Of a stretch of 64,000 nt of DNA, positions 43,135 through 52,419 are shown piece by piece; the stretch's first letter is position 1; the number at the start of each line of letters is the position of its first letter. Source of the DNA: an uncultured Prevotellaceae bacterium (GTDB lineage Bacteria; Bacteroidota; Bacteroidia; Bacteroidales; Bacteroidaceae); NCBI GenBank assembly GCA_900321965.1, contig ONYA01000007.1, forward strand, positions 46,533 through 110,532, read 5' to 3'. The translations under genes were made by a program, and so were the position numbers. The notes below the pieces were generated by a model. The model saw only the letters and a list, made by a program, of their open reading frames with translations. It made no database searches and had not been told where the DNA came from.

Positions 43135-46100
43135 TCAATACCACTGCACCTGATTGGTGTTTCCTGAGCGCTTGTCGTATTTCAGGGCATCAGTCAGGGT
43201 AGAGGCGTTACAACGGAAGGAGAAGTTGTAGCTGGTGTAGGGTGCCAACACCACCTGACACGACATATTGAAACAGTGCAGGTCGCGTCCCAGCGACGCG
43301 GTGGTCATCGAGATCTTCTTGTTCTCGAAGTCATAGCCACTGGAGAAGGTGATGTTCCAACCGTCAGAAAGACGGATGTTGCCGCTGAAGTTCAGTGTCT
43401 GCGTGAACTTATAGGGATAGCGCATCTTGTCGTAGTTGAACTTCTTGACATCGGTGTCCTCGCTCATCGTGATGCCATAGCCGAAGCTGAGCGACCAGGG
43501 GATGTTGAAGAGCATATAGCCATCTTCGTCGGTCTCTGCCATGCCGGCATTCTCTTTCTTGGCACCTTTCTTGCCCTTTTCCATGTCGCGGTCGATGTTC
43601 GAGTTGATATCCGTCAGGTCGTCGTCTTCATCTGTCTTGGGCTTGTCGTCTTCCTTTTTCTTGTCTACACGCTCTCCCCTCAGCCACTTGAAGAAGTTGG
43701 CGACCTTCGTATTGTCGATAGTGTACGACAGGTTCTTCGACATACCCTGGAATCGGCCCCACTTGCCCTGTCCCCAGTAGGTAGTATGGTCACTCTCATG
43801 GGGCGTGGCACCTACGGAGTCTGCCTCGTAGACGTAGCTCTTGAAGACAGCATTCATATTCAGCGTCGTCTTCCACAGTTTGATGCGGATGTTTGTGTTC
43901 AGCGAGCTCCACGGCTGTCGCGTGGCAGCCATGTTATACGACATATTGGCACTCAGGTCGTCAATGAGGCTGAGTTTCTTGATGGAGTCGTTCTTGTCGC
44001 GGTACTTCATCTCGACGTTGTTCTTGATATCAAAGCGGATGCTTCCCGTCTTACCGGCTCCCTGCACTGAGACGCCGTTCACCTGATAGGGCGAGTAAGT
44101 CACGAGCGACACATTGCCATCCTTGTCGGTCTTCTGGTAGGTAGAGTAGAACCCATAGCGATCGGCACTGAAATCAGGAGCGTAGCTGAAGGAGACGGTC
44201 GGAGTCAATACGTGGCGGATGGTCTGCACCTTATCGCCAAAGAGTTTGCGCGACGGCGTGTAGAAACCGTAGAGTTTGGTCGTTGCCGAAAGGCTGAGCG
44301 ACCAGTTGTAGACAGTATAGAAGCCCGTGACAGTATCAGCGACCTCCTTCTGAGTGTCCACATCCCAACTCTTGTCAGCCTTCATAAACGAGTTCGTAGC
44401 ACTGATATTGAGCGTCGGTGTCAGCGTGATATACTTCAACACGCTGAAGTTAGCGTCAATAGGCAGCGTATGCTTGATGCTGTTCTGCCAGTCGCGGCGG
44501 AAGTCGGAGTGCAGGATTTTGTCCTCCTTGGTGTTGATGCTGTTGCTGAAGTCGGCATTATATCGCATCGATATTTTCTCGTACCACCTGTCTTCGCCCA
44601 CTTTCTTCTTGCGCTTGAAAGGATAGAATTTCGACACGGTCAGTGTCAGGTTAGGCAGCGTCATTGAGATTGAAGAGTCGCGCATGTTCTGTTCCAGTCG
44701 CATAGAGGACGAGAGGTTGATACCAAGGCTGGAGAATCCTGTACTGTAGTTGACGGACGAAGTACGTGTCGACTGCGTCAGTGCCTGCGGGTTGTACATC
44801 GACGTCAGGTTGTTGCTCTCAAAGTTCGTCGTGGCGAAGTTCACCGATGCTGAGAGGTTCGAATAGGGATTAGCCTTCGAGTCTTGGCGGTGGCTCCACT
44901 GCACCTTGAAGCTTGTCGTCTTTTTGTAGTCGTCCATGTTCTTCTCGCCATAGATAGAGTTCTGATAGCTCACCAGGAACGTGCCCGAATACTTATAGCG
45001 CTTACGGTAGTTCGATGTGGCAGTCAGTCCCCAGGAGCCTTTGGTATAGATCTCGCCGATGAGCTTCAGGTCCATCTTGTCGCTGATGGCAAAATAGTAG
45101 CCGCCGTCGCGCAGGTAGAAGCCCTTGTCGGTCTCGTCGCCATAGGTAGGCATGATGAAACCGCTGGAGTAGCTCTTCGTAAAGGGGAAGAACCCATAGG
45201 GGACAGCCAGTGGCAATGGCACGTCGCACACCACGAGGTAGGCCGGTCCGAAGATGACGTCCTTACCAGGACGCACCTTGGCTCTCGACAGGGCGAGATA
45301 GAAGTCGGGATGTGGCTCGTCGCAGGTCGTGTAGCGGCCATGCATGAGGAACAGCTCGCCATCACCACCGCGCTTCGACAGCTCCGACGTCAGGAAGCCG
45401 TCTTCTTGTTGGGTGTATACCTGTGTGATCAGACCTTTCTTCGTCTTGAAGTTAAAGGCCATAGTGTCGCTCTCATACTCGTCGCTGCCCATCTTGAACA
45501 CCGGTGTCTTCACCAGGCGCTGCGTGGCAGAGTCCCTGACACCCGTGGCATGTACCAGACTGCTGTCGAGCACCATGTATATCTTCTCGCTCTTCAGGTC
45601 CATATTCTGGTATTCCACGTGCGAGTCGCCATAGAGATGGGCGGTACCCGAACCTGCCAGATAGGTCAGCGAGTCGTTGGCTGAGTACTTCACAGGCGAG
45701 TCGATGCCGTTCTTCCTCTGGCGGTTCAGACTGTCAAGGCGCAGCGAGTCGTCAATCACCTTATTATATTTATAGATGGCCAGCTCCAAGGAGTCCATCG
45801 TCGTGGTGTCGCGCTTCATCTTGGCTGCGGCCACGTCTGTCACCTTCTGCAACAGCGAGTCAGGAACCGTAGGTACAGCAGTAGGCTGCAGGTCGCCGAC
45901 TGTCTTGACAGCTGCTTTCACAGCCGCCGTATCAACATGCGCTGCTATGGTCTCAGCCTGGGCTATCAGCGTATCGGCATTGGCTATCAGCGTGTCGGCT
46001 AACGGCTTCACTTGAGCAATCGCATCGGGCAACACCACCTTCACCTCATCGACAGGCACCTCGTCGGGAACGGGCAAAACATCAGCCACCTTGGTCACTC

Positions 46101-46194
46101 CCTTGGTACTTCCCTGGCGGAGCGACGAAGGCGTACATGCCCACAACAAAGTGAAGGCAACGAACATCAAGATGATGACCGTTTTCTGTTTCAC
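43135..46194 (-). CDS. LptD-like outer-membrane LPS assembly protein
   Basis: 1019 residues from a GTG at 46194; an ATG at 46167 (MFVAFTLLWA) is also possible. An earlier ATG (46242) lies upstream of the -7 box and in repeat DNA, so I rejected it. The N-terminus is a signal sequence with a possible lipobox (LLWACT), then an Ala/Asp/Thr-rich linker and an OstA-like beta-jelly-roll region (AHLYGDSHVEYQNMDLKSEKIYMVLDSS; GLITQVYTQQEDGFL). The C-terminal ~700 residues form a beta-barrel (PAYLVVCDVPLPLAVPYGFF; FSSGYDFENKK; final NQVQWY). This fits the Bacteroidota LptD family that places LPS in the outer leaflet. An acidic/Lys-rich stretch near 870-920 is unusual. Confidence 0.83.
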   Translation of the reverse strand: MKQKTVIILMFVAFTLLWACTPSSLRQGSTKGVTKVADVLPVPDEVPVDEVKVVLPDAIAQVKPLADTLIANADTLIAQAETIAAHVDTAAVKAAVKTVGDLQPTAVPTVPDSLLQKVTDVAAAKMKRDTTTMDSLELAIYKYNKVIDDSLRLDSLNRQRKNGIDSPVKYSANDSLTYLAGSGTAHLYGDSHVEYQNMDLKSEKIYMVLDSSLVHATGVRDSATQRLVKTPVFKMGSDEYESDTMAFNFKTKKGLITQVYTQQEDGFLTSELSKRGGDGELFLMHGRYTTCDEPHPDFYLALSRAKVRPGKDVIFGPAYLVVCDVPLPLAVPYGFFPFTKSYSSGFIMPTYGDETDKGFYLRDGGYYFAISDKMDLKLIGEIYTKGSWGLTATSNYRKRYKYSGTFLVSYQNSIYGEKNMDDYKKTTSFKVQWSHRQDSKANPYSNLSASVNFATTNFESNNLTSMYNPQALTQSTRTSSVNYSTGFSSLGINLSSSMRLEQNMRDSSISMTLPNLTLTVSKFYPFKRKKKVGEDRWYEKISMRYNADFSNSINTKEDKILHSDFRRDWQNSIKHTLPIDANFSVLKYITLTPTLNISATNSFMKADKSWDVDTQKEVADTVTGFYTVYNWSLSLSATTKLYGFYTPSRKLFGDKVQTIRHVLTPTVSFSYAPDFSADRYGFYSTYQKTDKDGNVSLVTYSPYQVNGVSVQGAGKTGSIRFDIKNNVEMKYRDKNDSIKKLSLIDDLSANMSYNMAATRQPWSSLNTNIRIKLWKTTLNMNAVFKSYVYEADSVGATPHESDHTTYWGQGKWGRFQGMSKNLSYTIDNTKVANFFKWLRGERVDKKKEDDKPKTDEDDDLTDINSNIDRDMEKGKKGAKKENAGMAETDEDGYMLFNIPWSLSFGYGITMSEDTDVKKFNYDKMRYPYKFTQTLNFSGNIRLSDGWNITFSSGYDFENKKISMTTASLGRDLHCFNMSCQVVLAPYTSYNFSFRCNASTLTDALKYDKRSGNTNQVQWY

Positions 46195-46199
46195 GGGTG

Positions 46200-46207
46200 C
46201 AAAGGTA
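46200..46207 (-). promoter_or_regulatory. -7 element of the LptD-like gene
   Basis: The reverse strand reads TACCTTTG, ending 6 nt before the GTG at 46194. This position decides against the more upstream start and suggests a leaderless or short-leader mRNA. Confidence 0.55.
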
Positions 46208-46253
46208 CGAAAAAAAGTGAAGAGTGAAGAGTGAAGTGTCAAGAATTTAGAGT

Positions 46254-46748
46254 TTATTCAAACATTTTTGCCCAACTCAAGAATTTTTCCACGCCTTCAT
46301 GGCCAAAGCGTTCCAGGCTTTGCGCCGTCTCTACCACTGTCAGCACACGGTCTGGCCGCGACTTCGAGTAGAACTTGTCGGCATAGCACACCACCTGCTC
46401 CTCCAGTGTCTCCGGCTCCAATCCCGGCAGTCCTGTACCGGTATGCCGCTCGGCGACACGGGCATGACGCTCCCATCCCTCTTTTCTGAGCAGTTCGCCG
46501 CCAATAGGGCCGTGCCGCAGGTAGGGCTCCGTGCCATGACAGTAGATAGAAGGGGCATCACACCACCGTATGCCGATGTCGTGCAGCATCGCTGCTTCCT
46601 CCACGAACTCACGGTCAATCTTCAGCTCGGGATGCCTGTCGCATATCTGCAGACAGCGGTCGGCGACCTGCCGCGAGTGCTTGATGAGCAAGCGCCGCAG
46701 GTCGTCGTCCGCAGGATAGTACCTATCAATAATCTGCTGATAGTCCAC
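46254..46748 (-). CDS. HD-domain phosphohydrolase
   Basis: 164 residues. LIKHSRQVADRCLQICDRH supplies the first His, AAMLHDIGIRW the HD pair, and later HGPIGGELL, AERHTGTGLPG and CYADKFYSKS the rest of the metal site. Small HD proteins of this kind hydrolyse phosphate esters of nucleotides; the substrate is unknown. It starts 20 nt after the OadA-like gene, with AAAGAATA repeats between them. Confidence 0.85.
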   Translation of the reverse strand: MDYQQIIDRYYPADDDLRRLLIKHSRQVADRCLQICDRHPELKIDREFVEEAAMLHDIGIRWCDAPSIYCHGTEPYLRHGPIGGELLRKEGWERHARVAERHTGTGLPGLEPETLEEQVVCYADKFYSKSRPDRVLTVVETAQSLERFGHEGVEKFLSWAKMFE

Positions 46749-46768
46749 TATTCTTTATTCTTTATTCT

Positions 46769-48553
46769 TTAGGCCGAAGGCCGCTCTATCCACGCAATCG
46801 TGTCGCCCTGACGGATCTGCTGACCGGGCTTCACGCTGATGTCGACGAGCTTGCCGCCCATGGCAGCAGGAATCTCGACGATCTCGCCCCACTTCGTCTG
46901 CAGGTAGCAGAAGGTCTGGCCCTCCTGGTATTTCTGTCCGATGAACGGCTCCACGCAGGGTGCCATGACACCCTCGCCACCGAAGCTCCACAACAGCTGT
47001 CCTGCCAATGGCGACTTCACGGCGTCGGCCTTGGCGTGCTTCAGGGCGTCAATCTCTTCCTGCGAGATCTTCTGTCCACCACCCAGCTTGGCATCCTTGG
47101 CCTTCTGGATGTCGGCGAGCAGCTGCTTCTTGGCCTGACCGCTCTTGAACGGACGGTACTGCTCAGGATGCATGGCCAGCTCGAACAGCTCTTCGTTGTC
47201 CTGACCGTAGTCCCAGCCGTTCTCGTCCATCTCCTTCTTGAAGCCGTCAAGGGCGTTGGGAATAAGGGTGTGGGGATCGACATCGGTAAACTCGCGCTTC
47301 TGCTGCTTAGCCAGTTCGACGAGCTCGGGAGCGATGGTGCCGGGAATCTTGCCCGACTTGCCGAGGATCATGCCCCAGATGGCGTCGTCCATCATGACGT
47401 AGCGACCCTTGCCCTGCTCCATCGTGAGGAGGTTCATCAGGGCGATGTTCTTCGTGTACTGCGAGAACGGCGTCACCAAGGGGGGATAGCCCACACGCGG
47501 CCATACGTACTCCACCTCGTTGAAGAGCTTTACTAACATATCGTCCATCGTCAGTTCAGGCTCTCCCTTCTGGGCGCGCAGCTTGTCGATCATCTTCTTG
47601 ATGCCGCCGAGGTCGGCCATCATCGAGCCCATCATGCCACCAGGCAGTCCACAGCCTAACAGCAGGCTCGACATGTGCTTGTTGGCGGGATTGATGAAGT
47701 AGCCCAGCCAGTCGTCGATGAACTCTTGTGTCAAGGTACGCGCCTGCATATAGGCGTTCATATTCAGGTCAGCCACCTCGAAGCCCTCGTTCTTCAGCAT
47801 CGACTGCACGGAGATGATGTCCGGGTGCACCTTGCCCCAGCTGAGCGGCTCGATGGCGGTGTCGATGATGTCGGCGCCGTTGTTACACACCTCGAGGATA
47901 GAGGCCATCGACAGGCCGGGGCCTGAGTGGCCGTGATACTGGATGATGATGTCGGGATGCTTCGTCTTGATAGCCTTCGTCAGCGCACCGAGCATGGCAG
48001 GCTGGCCGATACCGGCCATATCCTTCAGACAGATCTCCTCAGCACCGGCAGCTATCACCTCGTCGGCAATCTGCGAGTAGTACTCTACAGTGTGGACCGG
48101 CGATGTCGTGATAAAGAGCGTGGCCTGCGGCGTCATGCCGGCAGCCTTGGCCCACTTGATAGAAGGTATGATGTTACGCGTGTCGTTCAGTCCGCAGAAG
48201 ATGCGGGGGATGTCGACACCCTGGGCGTGCTTCACCTTATACATCAGCTCGCGCACGTCGTCGGGCACAGGGTACATACGCAGGGCGTTCAGACCGCGGT
48301 CGAGCATGTGGGTCTTGATGCCCACCTCGTTGAAGGGCTTACAGAAGGCGCGAACGGCCTCGTTGGGGTTCTCGCCGGCCATGAGGTTCACCTGCTCGAA
48401 GGCACCGCCATTGGTCTCCACACGGCTGAAACAGCCCATATCGATGATGACCGGGGCAATGCGCTCCAACTGGTCCTTACGCGGCTGGAACTTGCCGCTC
48501 GACTGCCACATGTCCCTGTAAACGAGACTAAACTGAATTTTTTTCTTTCCCAT
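46769..48553 (-). CDS. Carboxyltransferase (OadA/PycB-like) with an atypical biotinyl domain
   Basis: 594 residues. The N-terminal carboxyltransferase barrel (residues ~1-300: RDMWQSSGKFQPRKDQL, KDMAGIGQP, QYHGHSGPGLSMASILE, DTAIEPLSWGK) and the conserved C-terminal part of PYC/OadA are complete. It acts on oxaloacetate, pyruvate or a related acyl-CoA. In the last ~75 residues the biotinyl/lipoyl-like fold is present, but where EAMKM is expected the sequence reads LQTKWGE; the lysine is kept, the flanking Met residues are not. Either biotinylation is altered or a separate carrier protein is used. The final residues RPSA and the stop codon come from a GGCC palindrome repeat. The start is supported by the promoter upstream. 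Confidence 0.88.
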   Translation of the reverse strand: MGKKKIQFSLVYRDMWQSSGKFQPRKDQLERIAPVIIDMGCFSRVETNGGAFEQVNLMAGENPNEAVRAFCKPFNEVGIKTHMLDRGLNALRMYPVPDDVRELMYKVKHAQGVDIPRIFCGLNDTRNIIPSIKWAKAAGMTPQATLFITTSPVHTVEYYSQIADEVIAAGAEEICLKDMAGIGQPAMLGALTKAIKTKHPDIIIQYHGHSGPGLSMASILEVCNNGADIIDTAIEPLSWGKVHPDIISVQSMLKNEGFEVADLNMNAYMQARTLTQEFIDDWLGYFINPANKHMSSLLLGCGLPGGMMGSMMADLGGIKKMIDKLRAQKGEPELTMDDMLVKLFNEVEYVWPRVGYPPLVTPFSQYTKNIALMNLLTMEQGKGRYVMMDDAIWGMILGKSGKIPGTIAPELVELAKQQKREFTDVDPHTLIPNALDGFKKEMDENGWDYGQDNEELFELAMHPEQYRPFKSGQAKKQLLADIQKAKDAKLGGGQKISQEEIDALKHAKADAVKSPLAGQLLWSFGGEGVMAPCVEPFIGQKYQEGQTFCYLQTKWGEIVEIPAAMGGKLVDISVKPGQQIRQGDTIAWIERPSA

Positions 48554-48591
48554 AGATAATCTTGGTTACAACATATTGATGAATGATGCTG

Positions 48592-48623
48592 CAAAATTAA
48601 TAAAAAGCGGGCGAACCGCCAAA
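48592..48623 (-). promoter_or_regulatory. Promoter of the OadA-like gene
   Basis: On the reverse strand TTTG (48620-48623), 20 nt, TAATTTTG (48592-48599). The -33 box lies in the loop of the upstream gene's terminator. Confidence 0.75.
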
Positions 48624-48640
48624 CGATTCGCCCGCTTTTT
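48602..48640 (-). terminator. Terminator of the second polysaccharide cluster
   Basis: AAAAAGCGGGCGAA (48602-48615) and TTCGCCCGCTTTTT (48627-48640) form a perfect 14-bp stem with T-run; it is usable in both directions. Confidence 0.9.
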
Positions 48641-48656
48641 TTGTTTCTATCATAGT

Positions 48657-50060
48657 CTAATATGCATTCTTGTCATGCACGAAGAAAGTCTTGAAGGTGA
48701 GCCAGACAATCAGAATGTCGAGCCAGATGCTCCAGTGCTCGATATACCAGATGTCGCGTCTGACACGCTCCTCCATCTGCCACAGCTCCTTCGTCTCCCC
48801 ACGGTAACCTGTCACCTGCGCCCATCCTGTAATACCCGGCTTCACGAAATGGCGCACCATATACTCCTTGATCAGCTGCGAATACTGTTCCGTATGTGCC
48901 AGCATGTGGGGTCTCGGACCTACCACGCTCATGTCTCCCTTCAGCACGTTCCAGAACTGCGGGAACTCGTCGAGATTGGTCTTTCTCATCAGGTTGCCGA
49001 AGGGGAATTTCCTCGGATCGTCCTTCGTGGCCTGCAACTTGTCGGCATCTTTGTTGACGTGCATCGAGCGGAACTTATAGCAGACGAACCTCTCACCGTC
49101 CATACCCGTGCGGTACTGCTTGAAGAAGATGGGCCCGGGACTCTGCAGCTTGATGACGATATAGATGATAGGCATCAGGAGGCCTGTCAGCACTAATGCC
49201 ACCAGTGCGACGACGATGTCGAGCACGCGTTTCAGGGCTCTGTTAACCACGCTCTCCAACGGACTATCATGGGTGGTAAACAGCTCGACGTCGCTGATAT
49301 ACTCACGATGCAGGTTCAGACCCAACGACTCCACAGACACCGGTACATAGAAGAATCGCGTCACCTGACTGTCGCAGAGCTGCGACAGCCGCCGGATGGC
49401 GGCCTTGTCTTTTCTCGACAGACTGACGTACAGCTCATCGCCCAGTTCCGGCACCAGTCCTGTCTTTGCATTCTCCAACAGTCCCTTCAGTGTTCCCAAC
49501 CACGGGATTCTGGCATCTTCTAACTGGTTGTCGTCGTAGTATCCCAACATCCGGTAGCCTTTTGTCGGGTCGTTCAGCAGTTCGTCGTAGACCCTGCTCA
49601 GTTCTTTGTTATTACCGACAAAGGTGACTGTGCGCGTGTTCCAGCCTAACCGGCGGATATACTTGATGATGTTTCTCTCCGCCAGTCGCAGGAAGACTGT
49701 CGATGTCCAAAACACAAGACCAATCTGTATCAGCAGCCAACCAGCTCCCATCCAGAACATGACATGCCTCATCAGGATATAGGCTATCACCACCTGCGTC
49801 AGTGTCAGCGCAGAAACCCGCCGCAGAATCTCGCCAGCCGAGACGATACGTTCGTGGATGGAAGCACGGAACTTCCATTCGGCAATCAGCAATGCCACGT
49901 TGCCGATTTCGATGAACATCTGGTGCTGTTCCAGGTTCCAACCCTTCGTCACCCCTCCCGTCTGGTTTTGGATAAAGATGATGATATTCAGCAGGATAAA
50001 GTCGACGGCAATCACCGCCCACATTATCAGCCTGTTCGTTTGGTTATTTCGTCTTACCAT
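48657..50060 (-). CDS. Undecaprenyl-phosphate glucose/galactose phosphotransferase, WcaJ type
   Basis: 467 residues, the long form of the sugar transferase family. It has four N-terminal membrane helices, a CoA-binding-like middle domain (RTVTFVGNNKELSRVYDEL; YYDDNQLEDARIPWLGTLK), a fifth membrane segment and the catalytic domain (PGPIFFKQYRTGMDGERFVCYKFRSM; NLDEFPQFWNVLKGDMSVVGPRPH; KPGITGWAQVTGYRG). It starts another lipid-linked glycan. It is the last gene of the cluster transcribed from 52.3 kb and ends at a strong terminator. Confidence 0.93.
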   Translation of the reverse strand: MVRRNNQTNRLIMWAVIAVDFILLNIIIFIQNQTGGVTKGWNLEQHQMFIEIGNVALLIAEWKFRASIHERIVSAGEILRRVSALTLTQVVIAYILMRHVMFWMGAGWLLIQIGLVFWTSTVFLRLAERNIIKYIRRLGWNTRTVTFVGNNKELSRVYDELLNDPTKGYRMLGYYDDNQLEDARIPWLGTLKGLLENAKTGLVPELGDELYVSLSRKDKAAIRRLSQLCDSQVTRFFYVPVSVESLGLNLHREYISDVELFTTHDSPLESVVNRALKRVLDIVVALVALVLTGLLMPIIYIVIKLQSPGPIFFKQYRTGMDGERFVCYKFRSMHVNKDADKLQATKDDPRKFPFGNLMRKTNLDEFPQFWNVLKGDMSVVGPRPHMLAHTEQYSQLIKEYMVRHFVKPGITGWAQVTGYRGETKELWQMEERVRRDIWYIEHWSIWLDILIVWLTFKTFFVHDKNAY

Positions 50061-50065
50061 CCTAC

Positions 50066-51160
50066 TTACTCCTTACTACTTACTACTTCCTCCTTACTAC
50101 TTACTAATTCCTCCTTACTCCTTCTCCAAAAGAAGTGCCACGTCCTGTAGACAGGCTCACACAGCACCTCGGCAGGGTAGTCGCATACGAAGTGCATATT
50201 ACGCCACAGCTTCAGGAAGAACCTCTTACCCGTAAAATGCTCCGTCAGACCGTGATTCCTGCCGAAGTTGCCACCTTTCTTGATGTCCTTCAGCAGCGCC
50301 TGGCCCCTTTTCTCGTCCACCGGCACTATCAGGAATCTGTCGTCCATGGCCAGCGTGGTTTTCATCACATACATCACAGCCCCTGCAAACGCATACAGGT
50401 TGAAGTGTTTCAGCTGTTCCGTCAGGTCGTCATGCTCCTCGCGTTGCGTCAGCAGATAGTAATAGTCCACCATGTGCTTCAGCCCCACCCCTTCGTCAAA
50501 GAAGTGGTGCATCATGTGTGCCAGCTGGAACACGACATTAAACGTCCACGTAGGCACTGGGATGCTCCCCTCGCCGTCAGGCAGCTCCACCATCTGTCCT
50601 CCGCCGTCAACCATCGCCATCAGTTCCCTGTTCAGCCGGCGGCGGTAGAGGGGGTTGCTCTGCGAACAGAGCATGAAGTGAATCTCCACGACGACGCCGT
50701 CCTCCTCGTATTCTATATGCTGGTAGTGCAGCCCCGTCACGTTCTTCTTCTCCTTCACGTATGCCGTGATAGCCTGCCGGTCCTTGTTCGTCACCAGGAT
50801 GTCAATGTCGCCAGACATCCTCAGCAGCGGCCGCGGATACATCAGTGCGTTCCCCTGCCCTTTCAGCAGGACACACTCGAAACCCTCGGCCCGCAGTTCC
50901 TCGACGACCTTCACGCACTTCCTGTTCAGGGCCTTGTTCTGCGTCTCTATCTGGTTGGCATAGCCCACCCATTCCATCAGGGCTTCCATGGGAAGCTGCA
51001 GCTCCTTGCACCCTTTCTCGATGCCCGTGTATATCACGCCAGAGACGCCCTGACTGTCGGCCCTGCCCATCATCTTCATCCAGTCAATGTGCATGGCACT
51101 CTCTGGAATCGGCATGTCGTCATGCAGGCAGTATTGCAGAAAATCAGTATCTTTTCCCAT
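50066..51160 (-). CDS. Uncharacterised nucleotidyltransferase-family protein (PF14907-like)
   Basis: 364 residues. LLKGQGNALMYPRP and RMSGDIDILV give the Lys and the catalytic GDxD of the nucleotidyltransferase fold, and VVVEIHFML supplies the third acidic residue. Members of this family accompany glycan gene clusters in Bacteroidota, and their substrate is unknown. The final ~17 residues (SKEE/VSSKE units) are encoded by AGTAAGGAG-type repeats that continue into the 5-nt gap before the next gene. The true C-terminus of the fold is probably near residue 345. Confidence 0.82.
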   Translation of the reverse strand: MGKDTDFLQYCLHDDMPIPESAMHIDWMKMMGRADSQGVSGVIYTGIEKGCKELQLPMEALMEWVGYANQIETQNKALNRKCVKVVEELRAEGFECVLLKGQGNALMYPRPLLRMSGDIDILVTNKDRQAITAYVKEKKNVTGLHYQHIEYEEDGVVVEIHFMLCSQSNPLYRRRLNRELMAMVDGGGQMVELPDGEGSIPVPTWTFNVVFQLAHMMHHFFDEGVGLKHMVDYYYLLTQREEHDDLTEQLKHFNLYAFAGAVMYVMKTTLAMDDRFLIVPVDEKRGQALLKDIKKGGNFGRNHGLTEHFTGKRFFLKLWRNMHFVCDYPAEVLCEPVYRTWHFFWRRSKEELVSSKEEVVSSKE

Positions 51161-51175
51161 TATCTATTCACTCTT

Positions 51176-51222
51176 CACTAGGCCGAAGGCCGTTTCACTA
51201 TTCACTAGGCCAAAGGCCGTTT
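51176..51222 (-). repeat. Two copies of a GGCC palindrome between cluster genes
   Basis: AACGGCCTTYGGCCTA occurs twice on the - strand, separated by GTGAATAGTGA. The first copy carries the last codons (RPLA) and stop of the upstream gene at 51205. Confidence 0.85.
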
Positions 51223-52338
51223 CATTAGCGAAGCGAAAAAAGCCTCATAGTCGTCCACCACCTTGTCCCAGGAGTACTGCTTCCGCACCTTCTCCAGATT
51301 CTCCCGCGTATAGTCTTCCTTGTACAGCCCCACCGTCTCGTCCAGACCGTTCAGGATGGTCTTCACCTCCTCTTCTGTCTGGAAGTAGACGGCATGATTG
51401 CCCAGGATGACCCTGTTAAAGACATTGTCATGCGACAGTATGAAACACTCTGTCGCCATAGCCTCTAACAGCGATGGGTTCGTCCCGCCCACGCTGTGGC
51501 CGTGGAAGTAGGCAAACGCAAAGTGACGGATGGCGTTCAGCTTGTCGGTGTCGTAGATACCATTCACGAACCTCACATGCTCGTCGTCGCCGTATCTTGC
51601 TGCCAGTCGTTTGCCGAAAGTCGTCGTCAGCCGGCCCACGATGACCAGCGGACGCTTGCCATACTGCTCAGAAGCCCGATAGCCCTTAATGGCCATCTCT
51701 ATGTTATACTCCGGCTCCATCCTTGCAATGATCAGCAGATAGCCGTCCTTCGTCAGTCCGTACTCCTGCAGGCAGTCCTCGTGGTAGCTCTCGGGGATGT
51801 CAGCCCCGTAGGCCACGTACCAGCTTTCCTTGCCGTATTTCTCTAAGAAGTAGTCCCTGATGCCCATGTTGTCGGCTATCAGGTAGTGCGAGTACTTCAC
51901 GGCCATACGTTCCTCCCAGAGCAGGAAGCGCTGCACCCACCAGTTATATTTCGCCCGCTTATACTCCAGCCCGTCCATGTTCGTCATGATGACGGGCCGT
52001 GTCATTTTCCTCACGTCAAAGCGCATATAAGCCGGCACAATACTCGTATAGCCGGCATCGTAGATGATGTCGAAGTTCTCCCGTTTCAGTGCGTCTTTCA
52101 GACACTGGTAGTCGTAGAAGAAGCTCCCCACGCTGCTGCCCATCCATCCTTCCGGGCTATACACATGCTTGAGCTTCACCCCCTGATACACCTTCTCCTG
52201 AAACGGATGATAGTGTGGAGAATATACCGTCACGTCATGTCCTCTCTGAGCCAGTCTGACGGACACACTCTCCGCAAACTGTTCAAAGCCACCATAGTGA
52301 TTCGGTATCCCTCGTGTACTGATAAAAGCTATCTTCAT
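51205..52338 (-). CDS. DUF1972-type GT4 glycosyltransferase (rhamnosyltransferase-like)
   Basis: 377 residues from ATG 52338 (MKIAFISTRGIPNHYGGFEQFAE), the characteristic start of the DUF1972/GT4 group that adds rhamnose or a related sugar to the primed lipid. Also seen are TNMDGLEYKRAKYN, ARMEPEYNIEMAIKGY and GHSVGGTNPSLLEAMA (donor site). The longer frame from 52383 lies upstream of the promoter box and was rejected. The last four residues come from a GGCC repeat. It is first in the cluster, followed by the nucleotidyltransferase and priming transferase genes. Confidence 0.9.
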   Translation of the reverse strand: MKIAFISTRGIPNHYGGFEQFAESVSVRLAQRGHDVTVYSPHYHPFQEKVYQGVKLKHVYSPEGWMGSSVGSFFYDYQCLKDALKRENFDIIYDAGYTSIVPAYMRFDVRKMTRPVIMTNMDGLEYKRAKYNWWVQRFLLWEERMAVKYSHYLIADNMGIRDYFLEKYGKESWYVAYGADIPESYHEDCLQEYGLTKDGYLLIIARMEPEYNIEMAIKGYRASEQYGKRPLVIVGRLTTTFGKRLAARYGDDEHVRFVNGIYDTDKLNAIRHFAFAYFHGHSVGGTNPSLLEAMATECFILSHDNVFNRVILGNHAVYFQTEEEVKTILNGLDETVGLYKEDYTRENLEKVRKQYSWDKVVDDYEAFFASLMKRPLA

Positions 52339-52352
52339 TTGAATTTCGCTTG

Positions 52353-52384
52353 CAAAAGTACGAATTATATCTGAAACATCCAAG
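52353..52384 (-). promoter_or_regulatory. Promoter of the second polysaccharide cluster
   Basis: On the reverse strand a TTG (52381-52383), 20 nt, TACTTTTG (52353-52360). Confidence 0.65.
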
Positions 52385-52419
52385 AAATTACGGGAAATCT
52401 TCCTTTACTGCGTCAACAT

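Noticed and set aside
46195-46242. Upstream ATG start for the LptD-like gene
   Set aside because: It lies upstream of the -7 box and in repeat DNA, so it is probably not transcribed.
50135-51181. 348-codon + strand frame
   Set aside because: Antisense to the nucleotidyltransferase gene; His/Gln/Val-rich composition is a codon shadow.
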